Shown: in pieces, positions 1 to 9,048 of the stretch
How positions within the stretch are numbered: the stretch's first letter is position 1
How the letters are laid out: each line of letters starts with the position of its first letter
From: Rhodocyclaceae bacterium
GTDB taxonomy: Bacteria; Pseudomonadota; Gammaproteobacteria; Burkholderiales; Rhodocyclaceae
Direction: 5' to 3'
Length of the DNA stretch: 57,335 nt
Assembly: GCA_019750575.1 (NCBI GenBank)
Contig: JAIEOJ010000277.1
Span: forward strand, 1 to 57,335
Translations under genes and position numbers: made by a program
The notes under the pieces: generated by a model
Told to the model about the DNA's origin: nothing
The model's input: the letters and a program-made list of their open reading frames with translations, nothing else
The model's database searches: none

Positions 1-894
1 AATAACCAAGGACTCAATATCGCTGCCGTCGAGCGCGATACGGGACTCTCCAAAGATCTGCTCCGCATGTGGGAGCGGCGCTATGGATTTCCCGCGCCGG
101 AACGTGACCAGCACGGTGAGCGCGTTTACAGCGTGCCCGACCTGGAGCGTCTGCGCTGCGTCAAGCGATTGATTGACAAGGGATTCAGACCCGGAAAAAT
201 CCTCAAGCTGGATACCGGAGAACTGGAACAGCTGCTTCAGGATACGAGGCCAGCGGTGCGGGCGGAAGCACACATGGACTGGGAGCCCTACCTGGAGCAT
301 CTGCGTCAGGGCGATCTGGCCACCTTGCGCAACGCCCTGCAACAGCAGCTGATTTTGCAGGGTTTGCAAGGCTTTGTACTGGACACGGCCGCACCGTTGA
401 CTGTGGCGGTTGGCGAGGCCTGGATGCGCGGCAGCATCCGCGTACACGAGGAACATGCCTTCAGCGAAATCCTCACCACCCTGCTCAGACACGCCATTTC
501 CCTGTTCGGCGAGCGCGGCAGCCCGACCCTGCTCCTGACCACCTTGCCGGAAGAACAGCACGGGATCGGACTGCTCATGGCCGAAGCGCTGTTCATCATC
601 GCCGGTGCCCGCTGCATTTCGCTCGGCACCCGCACCCCCGTGCTTGAAATCGTTGATGCCGCCGCCCGCCACGAGGCGGACTGCGTCGCACTCTCCTTCT
701 CCGCCTCCTTCCCCGCCCGTTCGGCCAACCAGCAGGTAAAAGAACTGCGGCAGTTGCTGCCGGCAGGCACCGAAATCTGGATAGGCGGCGGGGGGGCTGC
801 CACGATGCAGCTGATACCGGGCGTGTTCAGCGCCATTGCACCGCACAGCCCCGCCGAACTCGTACATGACTGGCTGCGCCGGCACGCCAGCTAG
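1..894 (+). CDS. MerR-family regulator with cobalamin-binding domain, CarH/LitR-like (5' partial)
   Basis: The reading frame is open to the left edge, so the start lies outside the window. Visible are the end of a MerR winged helix (MWERRYGFP, with the conserved W-E-R-R-Y-G-x-P), a helical region, and a C-terminal B12-binding fold. Numbering from the Met at position 67, the AdoCbl-capping motif W-x9-EH is complete (W119, E129, H130) and so is the cobalamin motif E-x-H-x-x-G (E163, H165, G168). In known CarH/LitR proteins these bind adenosylcobalamin and make the repressor light- or B12-responsive. That this one does so is inference. The target genes would lie to the left and cannot be seen. 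Confidence 0.85.
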   Translation, partial: NNQGLNIAAVERDTGLSKDLLRMWERRYGFPAPERDQHGERVYSVPDLERLRCVKRLIDKGFRPGKILKLDTGELEQLLQDTRPAVRAEAHMDWEPYLEHLRQGDLATLRNALQQQLILQGLQGFVLDTAAPLTVAVGEAWMRGSIRVHEEHAFSEILTTLLRHAISLFGERGSPTLLLTTLPEEQHGIGLLMAEALFIIAGARCISLGTRTPVLEIVDAAARHEADCVALSFSASFPARSANQQVKELRQLLPAGTEIWIGGGGAATMQLIPGVFSAIAPHSPAELVHDWLRRHAS

Positions 895-1039
895 ACGCGC
901 AATGCGGCGCACATGAGCGCTGAAATAGTCACTTACAAAGACGCGGCAGGCCGCCAAGATCTTTCAGACGGATTTGCGCTCTAATCCTTGCGCCGGAAAA
1001 TGTTTTTCCTGCGCCCGCGCACGTCGCAAGGAGAATGCA

Positions 1040-1513
1040 ATGCCCCCGCTCAAAACCGTCGCCCTGCCAGTGTTTGCCATCGCCGCCTGCCTCGCCGGTG
1101 CGGGCAGCGCGTGGGCGGGCCACTCCCACATCAGCATCGGCATTGGTTTCGGCGTGCCAGTGCATGGTCATTACGGCCATCGTCATTTCTGGCCCAACCA
1201 TTACGCGCCCCACTATTACGCAGGCCCGCGCCATTACGCGCCTCGCTACTACGGACCGTCCTACTACGGATCGTCCTACTACGCCTACCCGACAGCGCCC
1301 GTCTATGCCATGCCGGTGGTCGTCAGCCAGCCTGTCATCCGCCAGGTCGAGCCACAGGTGTATATCGAGCAGCCGCGACAGAGCGGTGGCATCGAGCCAC
1401 AGGAAAACAGCCCCTACTGGTACTACTGTGCCGAGCGCAAGGCCTACTACCCTTACGTGAAAAGTTGTGCGGGCGGCTGGCAGCAGGTAAGCCCCACGCC
1501 GCAGGATCGGTAA
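1040..1513 (+). CDS. Small exported Tyr/His/Pro-rich protein
   Basis: The predicted product is 157 aa. The start is ATG 1040, preceded by AAGGAGA at 1028-1034. Residues 1-26 form a Sec signal peptide ending in SAWA. The mature part is rich in His-Tyr and Tyr-Tyr pairs (YYGPSYYGSSYYAYP), and a C-terminal segment near residues 125-150 has the pattern WYYC...YYPYV..C..GWQ, with a probable disulfide pair. This C-terminal pattern is familiar from many uncharacterised proteobacterial envelope proteins, but no function is established. The next gene begins 4 nt after the stop, so the two are probably cotranscribed. Confidence 0.75.
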   Translation: MPPLKTVALPVFAIAACLAGAGSAWAGHSHISIGIGFGVPVHGHYGHRHFWPNHYAPHYYAGPRHYAPRYYGPSYYGSSYYAYPTAPVYAMPVVVSQPVIRQVEPQVYIEQPRQSGGIEPQENSPYWYYCAERKAYYPYVKSCAGGWQQVSPTPQDR

Positions 1514-1517
1514 AGCC

Positions 1518-2006
1518 ATGCAGAAGCCGGCCACCTCGGCCTTGTCTGCGCTCACGGTCCTGCTCGGCATCACGCTCGCTGGCTGTGCAACGGCGCCCAC
1601 CGGCCCGCGTGTCACCTCCTTGCCCGGTACCGGCATGAGCTTTGAACAGTTCCGCTACGACGACCAGCAGTGTCGTCAGTACGCGCATTCACGCATCCAT
1701 CCGAACGCGGCCAACAATACCGGGGTGCGGAATGCCGCCATTGGCACAGCCATCGGCACAGTCGCGGGCGCGGCCATCGGCGGACAGCATGGCGCGGGCG
1801 TCGGTGCCGGCGTCGGCCTGGTCGGCGGCAGCATGGCCGGCGCCAGTGAATCGCAGTACGTCGCTTATGACACCCAGCGCCAATACGACTCGGCCTATTT
1901 GCAATGCATGTATGGCAAGGGCCACAAGGTGCCGGTGCCAGCCGGCATGCAGCACGAAGGGGCACGTCCTGCACCGCCGCCGCCGCCGCCCGGCTGGCGT
2001 GGCTGA
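1518..2006 (+). CDS. Glycine-zipper outer-membrane lipoprotein
   Basis: A 162-aa protein with a lipoprotein signal: hydrophobic helix then lipobox LAGC with Cys23. A glycine-zipper stretch follows (residues about 72-112), rich in GxxxG and GAA repeats (AIGTAIGTVAGAAIGG, GVGAGVGLVGG), which forms a membrane-inserting hairpin in SlyB/YMGG-type proteins. Two further cysteines and a proline-rich tail close the protein. It lies 4 nt downstream of the Tyr-rich exported protein, so both likely belong to one envelope operon. The role is probably structural or stress-related, but this is not shown by the sequence. Confidence 0.8.
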   Translation: MQKPATSALSALTVLLGITLAGCATAPTGPRVTSLPGTGMSFEQFRYDDQQCRQYAHSRIHPNAANNTGVRNAAIGTAIGTVAGAAIGGQHGAGVGAGVGLVGGSMAGASESQYVAYDTQRQYDSAYLQCMYGKGHKVPVPAGMQHEGARPAPPPPPPGWRG

Positions 2007-2116
2007 AAACCCCGCCCCTGACACCGGCAGGCAACACCGTCTTACAAAGCCGATCTCACGCTGCCCTGAACAACTGGCAGGATATCGCCAGACCACAAGA
2101 ACACACGGGAGAAAAA

Positions 2117-2284
2117 GTGAATCGCACTGGCCTCAACATCCCTGCCCTGCAAGCCCTGCTGAATTCCAGCCGCGCCTATTTCCAGCTGGCGCGCAAGCCG
2201 GAGCCGCCCCTGGCAACTGCCGAGAGTGTCAGCGAACTTCCCGCGTTTCAAAAAACTGGATATCGGGGAAACGTTCCTGCGTGA
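2117..2284 (+). CDS. Possible small ORF, convergent with prfC
   Basis: A 55-codon frame starting at GTG 2117 with a purine-rich GGGAGAAAAA just upstream. The product begins with an amphipathic segment ([21 protein letters not shown]) followed by a Pro/Ala-rich tail. It overlaps the 3' end of prfC on the opposite strand by about 56 nt. I do not recognise the family. The well-placed purine tract is the only positive evidence, and it may not be a real gene. Confidence 0.25.
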   Translation: MNRTGLNIPALQALLNSSRAYFQLARKPEPPLATAESVSELPAFQKTGYRGNVPA

Positions 2285-3803
2285 GATTGAGGTTCACGCG
2301 GCTGGGGGCCAGATAAACATAATCGCCGGCGCCGTCCAGCGCCACATTGAGCGGATTCTTGTCGCCGAGCTTGCGCAGTTCATCCTCGCTGCCCTTGAGC
2401 CAGCGTGCCGTCGCCACGTTGTAGGGCTCGAAAATCGCATCCACGCCGTATTCGTGTTCAAGGCGATGCTTGACCACGTCGAACTGCAGCGTGCCCACCG
2501 CGCCCAGGACCATGTCGTTTGAACCGAGGGGACGGAACAGCTGGGTCGCGCCCTCCTCCGCCAGCTGCTGCAAGCCTTTCTGCAACTGCTTGAGCTTGAG
2601 CGGATTGCGCAGGATGGCGCGCTGGAAATACTCCGGCGCGAACGAGGGAATGCCGGTGAAGCGCAGATCCTCGCCTTCGGTGAAAGTCTCGCCGAGGCGG
2701 ATGGAACCGTGGTTGGGAATGCCGATGATGTCGCCGGCATAGGCTTCATCGGTGGTGTTGCGGTCGCGCGCCATGAAGGTGATGGCGTTGTTCACGGCCA
2801 TGACCTTGCCGCCTGCCACCTGCTTGATCTTCATGCCGCGCTCGAAGCGGCCCGAACACACGCGCAGGAAGGCGATGCGGTCGCGGTGCTTGGGGTCCAT
2901 ATTGGCCTGGATCTTGAAGATGAAGCCGGAGAACTTGGGCTCGGTCGGCTCCACCTCGCGCGTCTCGGTCGAACGGTGCTGCGGGCCGGGCGAAAGATCG
3001 ACGATGGCATCCAGCAGCGACTGCACGCCGAAGTTGTTCACGGCCGAGCCGAAGAACACCGGGCACTGCTTGCCGGCGAGGTAGGCTTCCTTGTCGAAGG
3101 TATGCGAGGCGCCGCGCACCAGCTCGATGTCCATGCGCAGTTCTTCGGCCTGCGAACCGATCAGCTCGTCCAGGCGCGGATTGTTGATGCCGTCGATGAT
3201 CTCGGACGTGCCCTTCTCCGCATGCGGATCGAAGAAGGCGATCTGGTCGGTGTAGAGGTTGTACACGCCGCGGAACAGTTTGCCCATGCCGATCGGCCAG
3301 GTCATGGGCGCGCACTGGATGTCGAGCACCGACTCGATTTCATCAAGCAGATCGACCGGATACTTGCCGTCGCGGTCCATCTTGTTGATGAAGGTGACGA
3401 TAGGCGTATCGCGCAGGCGGCAGACGTTGAGCAGCTTGATGGTCTGGGCTTCCACACCGTTGACCGAGTCGATCACCATCACGGCCGAGTCCACGGCGGT
3501 GAGTGTGCGGTAGGTGTCCTCCGAGAAGTCCTCGTGGCCCGGGGTATCGAGCAGGTTGATCATGCACTCGCGGTAGGGAAACTGCATGACCGACGAGGTC
3601 ACCGAGATGCCGCGCTGCTTTTCCAGCTCCATCCAGTCCGAGGTCGCATGACGCGAAGCCTTGCGCGCGCGCACTTCACCAGCGACCTGGATGGCGCCAC
3701 CAAACCACAGCAGCTTTTCGGTCAGCGTGGTCTTGCCCGCGTCAGGGTGGGAGATGATGGCAAAGGTGCGACGGCGCTGGATTTCTTCGATCAGGTTGCT
3801 CAC
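2229..3803 (-). CDS. prfC: Peptide chain release factor 3 (RF3)
   Basis: A 524-aa translational GTPase that recycles RF1/RF2 from the ribosome after termination. The G domain shows the P-loop (HPDAGKTT), the switch II motif DTPGHEDFS and the base-recognition motif NKMD. EF-Tu-like domain 2 and the RF3-specific C-terminal domain follow, and full length matches the family. The start is GTG 3803, giving the family N-terminus [27 protein letters not shown] box on this strand at 3843-3848 suggests its own promoter. A short upstream frame ends inside the start codon (GTGA). Confidence 0.97.
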   Translation of the reverse strand: MSNLIEEIQRRRTFAIISHPDAGKTTLTEKLLWFGGAIQVAGEVRARKASRHATSDWMELEKQRGISVTSSVMQFPYRECMINLLDTPGHEDFSEDTYRTLTAVDSAVMVIDSVNGVEAQTIKLLNVCRLRDTPIVTFINKMDRDGKYPVDLLDEIESVLDIQCAPMTWPIGMGKLFRGVYNLYTDQIAFFDPHAEKGTSEIIDGINNPRLDELIGSQAEELRMDIELVRGASHTFDKEAYLAGKQCPVFFGSAVNNFGVQSLLDAIVDLSPGPQHRSTETREVEPTEPKFSGFIFKIQANMDPKHRDRIAFLRVCSGRFERGMKIKQVAGGKVMAVNNAITFMARDRNTTDEAYAGDIIGIPNHGSIRLGETFTEGEDLRFTGIPSFAPEYFQRAILRNPLKLKQLQKGLQQLAEEGATQLFRPLGSNDMVLGAVGTLQFDVVKHRLEHEYGVDAIFEPYNVATARWLKGSEDELRKLGDKNPLNVALDGAGDYVYLAPSRVNLNLTQERFPDIQFFETREVR

Positions 3804-3970
3804 GGCGAGGGCTGCGCAGGGCAGATAAAAGCAAAGCCCGCGATTATACCGACCTGCACGGCCGGACCGGGCCTTCCCCGCGCTGACTCACATGTCGCAA
3901 GGCTGACCATGAACATGCAGAAAAGCATGGTCAGACAAAAGGCGAGAAGGTTTTCCAGAAACTCCCTCAT
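3800..3970 (-). CDS. Possible small membrane protein overlapping prfC start
   Basis: A 56-codon frame from ATG 3970 with GGGAG eight bases upstream. Residues 5-25 form a strongly hydrophobic Cys/Met/Phe/Leu segment ([19 protein letters not shown]), and the rest is low in information. Its TGA overlaps the prfC GTG (GTGA), as in translationally coupled pairs. However, a consensus -10 box for prfC lies inside the frame, so it may be fortuitous. I recognise no family. Confidence 0.3.
   Translation of the reverse strand: MREFLENLLAFCLTMLFCMFMVSLATCESARGRPGPAVQVGIIAGFAFICPAQPSP
3843..3848 (-). promoter_or_regulatory. -10 box of the prfC promoter
   Basis: TATAAT read on the minus strand in the context ggTATAATcgcggg, about 40 nt upstream of the prfC start codon. 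No good -35 match is visible at 16-18 nt. The same ggTATAATcgc pattern appears before the diguanylate cyclase at 7636. Confidence 0.5.
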
Positions 3971-4115
3971 GCTGCACACTCCCAGGCCCATGCTGCTCAC
4001 GGCCGGAGATTCAGTGTGGATCGCGTCAGCTCAAAAAACAAACCATAGATTTGTCAGTCACGCTTGCACGTCATTTCGAATTCCACATATGCGCGGACCG
4101 CCCGATGCCAGCGCA

Positions 4116-4991
4116 CTAGCCTGCAAACACCGGCCTGCGACCACCCAGCGCAGCAAAACTCACGGCGCCGATCACCAGCGCACCGCCAAACAACTGCACA
4201 TGCGTCGGCGGCTCTCCGCTGACGGCCGAGATCAGCATGGAGGCTACCGGCACGAGATTGAGGAAGACCGCCGCCCGCGCGGCACCCAGCCTGCCGATGC
4301 CGATATTCCAGAACAGATAGGCGAGCACGCCGCCGCCCACCGACATGGCGATCAGGGCGCTGCCCGCATGCAGGCTGGGCAGGCTGAAGGATGCGCCGGC
4401 AACCAGTGCCACCGCCGTCAGCGCCAGTGCGCCCACGCTCATGATGCCCGCGGTGCTGGCGACACTGCTGGTGTCTTGCGGCATCTGGCGCTTGACCAGC
4501 ACGTTGTAGAAGGCCCAGTTGATGTTGGCGATCATCAGGAACAGGTCGCCGATGGCCACATGCACCTGCGCGCCCGCGCCCAGCACCACGATGGCCACGC
4601 CGACAATGCCCACCGGGAAGGCCAGCAGCTGGCGCGGCGTCGGCTTGTCGCCGAGCATGGCCCAGGCAATCAGGCTGGTGGTGAGCGGGTTCAGCGCCAT
4701 GATCAGCGCCCCGTTTACCGGCGAAGTGCTGGCCATGCCGAGGAAGAAGAACAGGTTGAAGCCGAACACGCCGACGATGCCGAGAATCACATAGGTCCGG
4801 GCATGGCGCAGCGGCACGCGCTCGCCGCGGAAATACGTGAGGGCCAGCATGATCGCCGCCGCGATCAGGTAGCGGTCGGCACCGGCGACGAAGGGATGCA
4901 GCTCGGCCAGCACCGGCTTGGCGAGATTGAAGTTCGCGCCCCACATCACGGCGGTCAGCGCGACCAGAAGATAGGTTACAGGCAGGCTCAT
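4116..4991 (-). CDS. EamA/DMT-superfamily transporter (first of two)
   Basis: An inner-membrane permease of 291 aa with about ten hydrophobic segments arranged as two EamA repeats. Family signatures are visible: VMWGANFNLAKPVLAELHP at the first helix and NPLTTSLIAW near the middle. The start chosen is ATG 4991 because the first membrane helix begins directly after it; an in-frame ATG at 5039 is possible. Members export amino acids or metabolites, but the substrate cannot be read from sequence. It lies 146 nt downstream of a second EamA gene on the same strand, perhaps a tandem duplicate. Confidence 0.88.
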   Translation of the reverse strand: MSLPVTYLLVALTAVMWGANFNLAKPVLAELHPFVAGADRYLIAAAIMLALTYFRGERVPLRHARTYVILGIVGVFGFNLFFFLGMASTSPVNGALIMALNPLTTSLIAWAMLGDKPTPRQLLAFPVGIVGVAIVVLGAGAQVHVAIGDLFLMIANINWAFYNVLVKRQMPQDTSSVASTAGIMSVGALALTAVALVAGASFSLPSLHAGSALIAMSVGGGVLAYLFWNIGIGRLGAARAAVFLNLVPVASMLISAVSGEPPTHVQLFGGALVIGAVSFAALGGRRPVFAG

Positions 4992-5137
4992 TCTGTTGCG
5001 GACAGGGCGGGCGCCCTGAAAAATCAATGAGCGACTCATCTTCACATGCAGGCGCAAGACGCGCAAACGAGTCTTTCTGAGGGCAACAGCAAAGATATTG
5101 ATCCTTGCGCCCGGCCCTGACGGCAAGGACGTTTGCG

Positions 5138-6016
5138 CTAGTGCGTCTTCTGCGTTGCGCCGAGCACGGCGCCGAAAGTGACCAAAGTCACACCGCAGAT
5201 CGCCAGCAGCGTCAGCGACTCGCCAAGCAGCGGCACCGCCGCAACGGCCGTGATGCCCGGCACCAGCGCCAGCATCAGGCTGGCCTTGTGCGGACCGATG
5301 GTGTGATTGGCGTGGTTGTAGAAAATGCCCGCCAGGGTCGCGGCGATGATGCCCTGATAGACGCCCTGCAAGAGCAGGACATCGAAGGACACATCACCCA
5401 GATGCTTGGGCAGCAGGAGGATGTAGATGGGCAAATAGACCGCCGCCGACAAGCCCACCATCATCGCTGTCGTATCAATGGGCTTGAGTTGCCAGCGCCG
5501 CATCAGCAGACCCGCATTCGCCCAGGACAGCGCACCGTACAGAAAGCACAGATCGCCGACCCACTGGCGGCTGCCCGTTTCCAGATGCGTGAAACTCTGC
5601 AGACCTATCATCACGATGCCCGCCAGCGCGATGGACAAGGCCAGCGCCGCCCGCCCCTGCGGCTTCTGCCCCAGCGCCAGCCAGGCAATGATCGCGGTAA
5701 GGAAGGGAATGCCGCCGTTCACCAGCACACCCGCATGCGCGGCCGGCGCCAGCGAAAAACCGGTATAGACCGGCAGCGCATAACCGAGGCTGCCGAAGAA
5801 GGCGATACAGGAATATTGAATCAGCTTGCTGCGGTCGATATCACGCAACACGCGGATGAAGAGCGGCAGCATCACCAGCCCCGCCACGCCGAAACGCAGC
5901 GCAGCCAGATCGTAAGGCGTCAGCGCACTCTTGCCGCCAAGACGGGAGACGATGTTAAAGCCGGACCAGCAGCAGACGACGATGAGGGCGGCAAGGTAGC
6001 CGCTACGGGCTTGCAC
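5138..6016 (-). CDS. EamA/DMT-superfamily transporter (second of two)
   Basis: 292 aa with ten predicted membrane helices in two EamA halves. It begins with the typical GYLAALIVVCCWSGFNIVSR helix, and conserved segments include ALTPYDLAALRF and GGIPFLTAIIAW. The start is GTG 6016; no in-frame ATG is better placed. It is transcribed divergently from the OsmC gene at 6097, sharing an 80-nt intergenic region. The paired arrangement with the EamA gene at 4116 suggests related substrates or a heteromeric pump, which is inference only. Confidence 0.88.
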   Translation of the reverse strand: MQARSGYLAALIVVCCWSGFNIVSRLGGKSALTPYDLAALRFGVAGLVMLPLFIRVLRDIDRSKLIQYSCIAFFGSLGYALPVYTGFSLAPAAHAGVLVNGGIPFLTAIIAWLALGQKPQGRAALALSIALAGIVMIGLQSFTHLETGSRQWVGDLCFLYGALSWANAGLLMRRWQLKPIDTTAMMVGLSAAVYLPIYILLLPKHLGDVSFDVLLLQGVYQGIIAATLAGIFYNHANHTIGPHKASLMLALVPGITAVAAVPLLGESLTLLAICGVTLVTFGAVLGATQKTH

Positions 6017-6096
6017 GACGATAACTTCAATTCGAGGATAATGGTCGAGCTGATACTAGCACTCAACATTTAACTCACATACGAAGATCAATCAAT

Positions 6097-6495
6097 ATGG
6101 CCTCCCCACTCGTCTCCGCCGTTATCGGCACCGTTCCCTACACCGTTACCCTCACCGATGGCGCCCACAAGTGGCTGGGTGATGCGACTGCCGAGCATGG
6201 CGGCGCCTATGCCGGACCGACGCCGCACAGCATTCTGCTGTCGGCCCTCGGCACCTGCACCGCCGTCACCCTGACCATGTATGCCGGCCGCAAGACGTGG
6301 GGTCTGGAAGGCGTGGAAGTGATCCTCGGTTACGCCAATGAAGCACCGGGCACGACGACGATCTCGCGCGAGATCAGGCTCAAGGGCAATCTGGACGAGG
6401 AACAGAAGGCGCGCATGCTGCAGATCGCCGATGCCTGCCCGATCCACAAGATCCTGACCGGCGAAATCAAGGTCGAATCGACCCTGGCTCAGTAA
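6097..6495 (+). CDS. OsmC/YhfA-family peroxiredoxin-like protein
   Basis: A 132-aa soluble protein of the OsmC/Ohr fold. The two family cysteines are present: Cys54 in LGTCTAVTLTMYA and Cys114 in ADACPIHK. OsmC proteins use this pair to reduce organic or lipid hydroperoxides. The short form, with the GPTPHSILLSALG motif, resembles the YhfA/OsmC branch more than Ohr. It is divergent from the EamA exporter and has no obvious operon partner. Confidence 0.9.
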   Translation: MASPLVSAVIGTVPYTVTLTDGAHKWLGDATAEHGGAYAGPTPHSILLSALGTCTAVTLTMYAGRKTWGLEGVEVILGYANEAPGTTTISREIRLKGNLDEEQKARMLQIADACPIHKILTGEIKVESTLAQ

Positions 6496-6511
6496 GACCC
6501 GGGCGACCTGA

Positions 6512-7636
6512 TCAGGTCGCCATCACCACACAGTTGCGACCGGCGGCCTTGGCGGCATACATGGCGCGGTCGGCCTCGGCGATGAGGCTGTCGAGGCTTT
6601 CGCCGCGCGGTTCGCGACTGACAACACCCACACTTGCGGTTACTGCAAGGCCACCGCCCACCGGTGTGGCGGCGATGGCGGCGCGTACGCGTTCGCCCAG
6701 CACGCGCGCGCCCTCAGGCCCGGTTTCCGGTGCCAGGATGATGAATTCCTCGCCGCCGTAGCGGGCAAAGATGTCGTTCGTGCGCAGGCATTGCTCGGCC
6801 ATCATGCGCACGTGCCGCAGCACTGCATCGCCGGCCTGGTGGCCGAGGGTGTCGTTGATCTGCTTGAAGTAGTCCAGATCGAACACAATCAGTGAAAGCG
6901 GCTTGCCATAGCGCTGACAGCGTTGCAGTTCGCGTTCAGCCATCTCGATGAAGGTGCGGCGGTTGTAGGCCTCGGTCAGCGGGTCGAGCTGGGCCAGGCG
7001 GCTGATCACCTCGTGATGCCTGTCCTCGATGAGGAGCAGGAAGCCGAACATGAAGGCAAGCCGGAATACCAGGAAGCAGAGGAACATCAGCCCCTGCCGC
7101 TGGCTTTCCATGTCTGCGATGCAGACCGTGGTTTGCGTATGGTAGAGCTCGACCGCCCTTGCCATCAGCATGATCGCGGCGATGATGCCGCAGCCGCCGA
7201 TGACACTGCGCAAGGCAGTACGGCTGCCGCGCCAGGACAGGAAGACGATGCCCGTCATCAGCGTCTGCAAGGCAGAGATCAGATTACCTGCCATCTGACG
7301 CTGCCACATGAGCTCGGGCGCAAGGAGCAGCAAGAGCAGCGTCAGACCAAAGGGCCAGTAGGACCAGCGGTAGCGGTGAGATATACCGAAGTGCAGAACC
7401 AGCGCATGCAGCATCAGGCAGTGGCTGAAACTGACGATGGCGTAGCCGTACAGGCCCGTCGTTGTGGCGCAGTCGACCAGGACAATCCAGCCCAGCCCCT
7501 GGGTCAGCAGACTGGCAATCCAGATTCTGAGTACCGGCGTAAGACGCTTGCGGAAAGCCGCCAGCATGAGGGTGCCGATCAGCAGATTGCTGGCGACAAA
7601 GACGACGATCAGGGTGGCGACGTTGAGCTGGGGCAT
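6512..7636 (-). CDS. Membrane diguanylate cyclase (GGEEF)
   Basis: 374 aa. The N-terminal 205 residues carry about seven hydrophobic helices with no recognisable periplasmic domain. The C-terminal GGDEF domain has the active-site motif GGEEF at 294-298, preceded by the RxxD inhibitory site (R285, D288) at the canonical five-residue spacing. It should make c-di-GMP from two GTP and be product-inhibited. The substrate region FDLDYFKQINDTLGH is intact. It converges on the OsmC gene and has a TATAAT box at 7700-7705. Confidence 0.93.
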   Translation of the reverse strand: MPQLNVATLIVVFVASNLLIGTLMLAAFRKRLTPVLRIWIASLLTQGLGWIVLVDCATTTGLYGYAIVSFSHCLMLHALVLHFGISHRYRWSYWPFGLTLLLLLLAPELMWQRQMAGNLISALQTLMTGIVFLSWRGSRTALRSVIGGCGIIAAIMLMARAVELYHTQTTVCIADMESQRQGLMFLCFLVFRLAFMFGFLLLIEDRHHEVISRLAQLDPLTEAYNRRTFIEMAERELQRCQRYGKPLSLIVFDLDYFKQINDTLGHQAGDAVLRHVRMMAEQCLRTNDIFARYGGEEFIILAPETGPEGARVLGERVRAAIAATPVGGGLAVTASVGVVSREPRGESLDSLIAEADRAMYAAKAAGRNCVVMAT

Positions 7637-7699
7637 TTAGTGTGAGGGTATCTCCATGCCGCAACCGGGAAGACAGCCAACGCGCAGGAACTGGCCGCG

Positions 7700-7705
7700 A
7701 TTATA
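7700..7705 (-). promoter_or_regulatory. -10 box upstream of the diguanylate cyclase
   Basis: TATAAT on the minus strand in the context ggTATAATcgcgg, about 65 nt before the start at 7636. The -35 region is weak. It sits between the diguanylate cyclase and the end of the upstream TSUP gene. Confidence 0.45.
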
Positions 7706-7728
7706 CCGTTGGCATTCTGTACTCACGC

Positions 7729-8535
7729 TTACAGCGCCAGCAGGGTACGCAGGCCCACGCCCAGGCCGACCACCAGCACCAGCAGGCCGAAGCTGCACTG
7801 CAGTGCGCGCGGGCTGAAGCGCTTGACGTAGTGGCGGCCGACCAGCATGCCGGCCATGGCGGCAATCACAAAGGGCGCGGCCAGGGCGACGGGGATGGCC
7901 ACGCCGTGCAGATGGGCGAGGATCAGGCTGCCGGTGGAGATCAGGGCCATCACCAGCAGCACGGTGGCGATCACCCCCTGCAGCGGGATATTGGTGAAAT
8001 GCGTGAGCATGGGCACCATGAAGAAGGCCCCGCCGACGCCGAGCAGGCCGGTGAGAAAGCCGGTGACGGCGCCGATACCGGCGATCACCACGGCCGTCAT
8101 CCAGTTCCAGCTGAGCTTGCCGGTCTCCCAGTTCATGTGGCAGAGCACCGCATCGTTGCCGCCCACGCTGGCCGCGCCACGGCGCAGGCAGCCGTGCAGC
8201 TGGCGCGCGGCGATATAGAGCAGGATCAGCGCAAACAGCCCGCTCAGCAGCACCGGCGCAAACCATTGCGCGAGCTGCAGGCCGAGCGAGGCAAACGGCA
8301 TGGCCACCACCGCCATGAGCATGGCCGCCTTGTAGCGCGCCAGCTTGTCGCGCAGTGCGCCCCAGGCACCGAGGCTGGCGCTGAGCATGACCGAGAGCAT
8401 GGCCAGCGGTGCCGCCTGTGCCACCTCCCAGTGCAGCACCAGCATCAGGCCGGGCACGGCGAGCACGCCGCCACCGGCGCCAGTCAGGCCCATCAGGATG
8501 CCGACCGCCAGACCGAGAATGGCAAGCTCGATCAC
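7729..8535 (-). CDS. TSUP-family (TauE/SafE) membrane transporter
   Basis: A permease of 268 aa starting at GTG 8535. It contains the two TSUP repeats with glycine motifs GLTGAGGGVLAVPGL and GLLGVGGAFFMVPML, and roughly eight membrane helices. Family members export sulfite, sulfoacetate or other organosulfur anions; the substrate here is unknown. The start overlaps the stop of the upstream exported-protein gene as GTGA, so translation is probably coupled. Confidence 0.9.
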   Translation of the reverse strand: MIELAILGLAVGILMGLTGAGGGVLAVPGLMLVLHWEVAQAAPLAMLSVMLSASLGAWGALRDKLARYKAAMLMAVVAMPFASLGLQLAQWFAPVLLSGLFALILLYIAARQLHGCLRRGAASVGGNDAVLCHMNWETGKLSWNWMTAVVIAGIGAVTGFLTGLLGVGGAFFMVPMLTHFTNIPLQGVIATVLLVMALISTGSLILAHLHGVAIPVALAAPFVIAAMAGMLVGRHYVKRFSPRALQCSFGLLVLVVGLGVGLRTLLAL

Positions 8536-8954
8536 TTCTTCTCTTCCGGCGGCTTGCCGGAGTAAGGGCCATCCGGACCGAACCACTTGAGGCTGTCGGC
8601 ACAGGCGCTCTGCAATTCGGGTTCGGACATGGCCATGCGCTTGTCGACGGCGACCTTGGTCACCTTTTCGATTTTTTCCTCCAGGGTGATCTCGTCCAGC
8701 CGCGCCTCGGTGCGAACAAAGGCATCACCGCTGCGCAGAATGGCCTCATTGCGTACCTTCCACTTGCGCAGCAGCGGCGCGAACTTCTCGCCGAAATCGG
8801 GCTGGCGCTGCAGGCAGACGCGGGCCTTGCCCTGCTCTTCCAGATATTCGAGATAGCGCACCCGGTCCTCCTCGGCCGAGGTCACGGGCGGATACGGAGC
8901 GGCATGGGCAAGTGCGGACAACAGCAACAGGCCGACCAGGGTGAAAGTCTTCAT
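8532..8954 (-). CDS. Small exported protein coupled to the TSUP transporter
   Basis: 140 aa starting at ATG 8954, with a Sec signal peptide (MKTFTLVGLLLLSALAHAA). The mature part is highly charged and helical (DEITLEEKIEKVTKVAVDKRMAMSE is part of it), with two cysteines and a Lys-rich end. I recognise no domain. The 4-nt overlap with the TSUP gene suggests a periplasmic partner, but that is inference from position. Confidence 0.7.
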   Translation of the reverse strand: MKTFTLVGLLLLSALAHAAPYPPVTSAEEDRVRYLEYLEEQGKARVCLQRQPDFGEKFAPLLRKWKVRNEAILRSGDAFVRTEARLDEITLEEKIEKVTKVAVDKRMAMSEPELQSACADSLKWFGPDGPYSGKPPEEKK

Positions 8955-9048
8955 GATCAAAAGCAGAAAGTGGGCGCGTATAGCCTACTGGCGCAGGCGC
9001 CCCGGGTCAAAGCCGATCTGAGCTGCTTATCCATGCCAAACTACGCAT

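Noticed and set aside
2709-5030. Very long plus-strand open frame (773 codons) opposite prfC and the first EamA gene
   Set aside because: It is the antisense shadow of conserved genes in high-GC DNA; its translation is His/Arg/Asp-rich low-information sequence with no domain.
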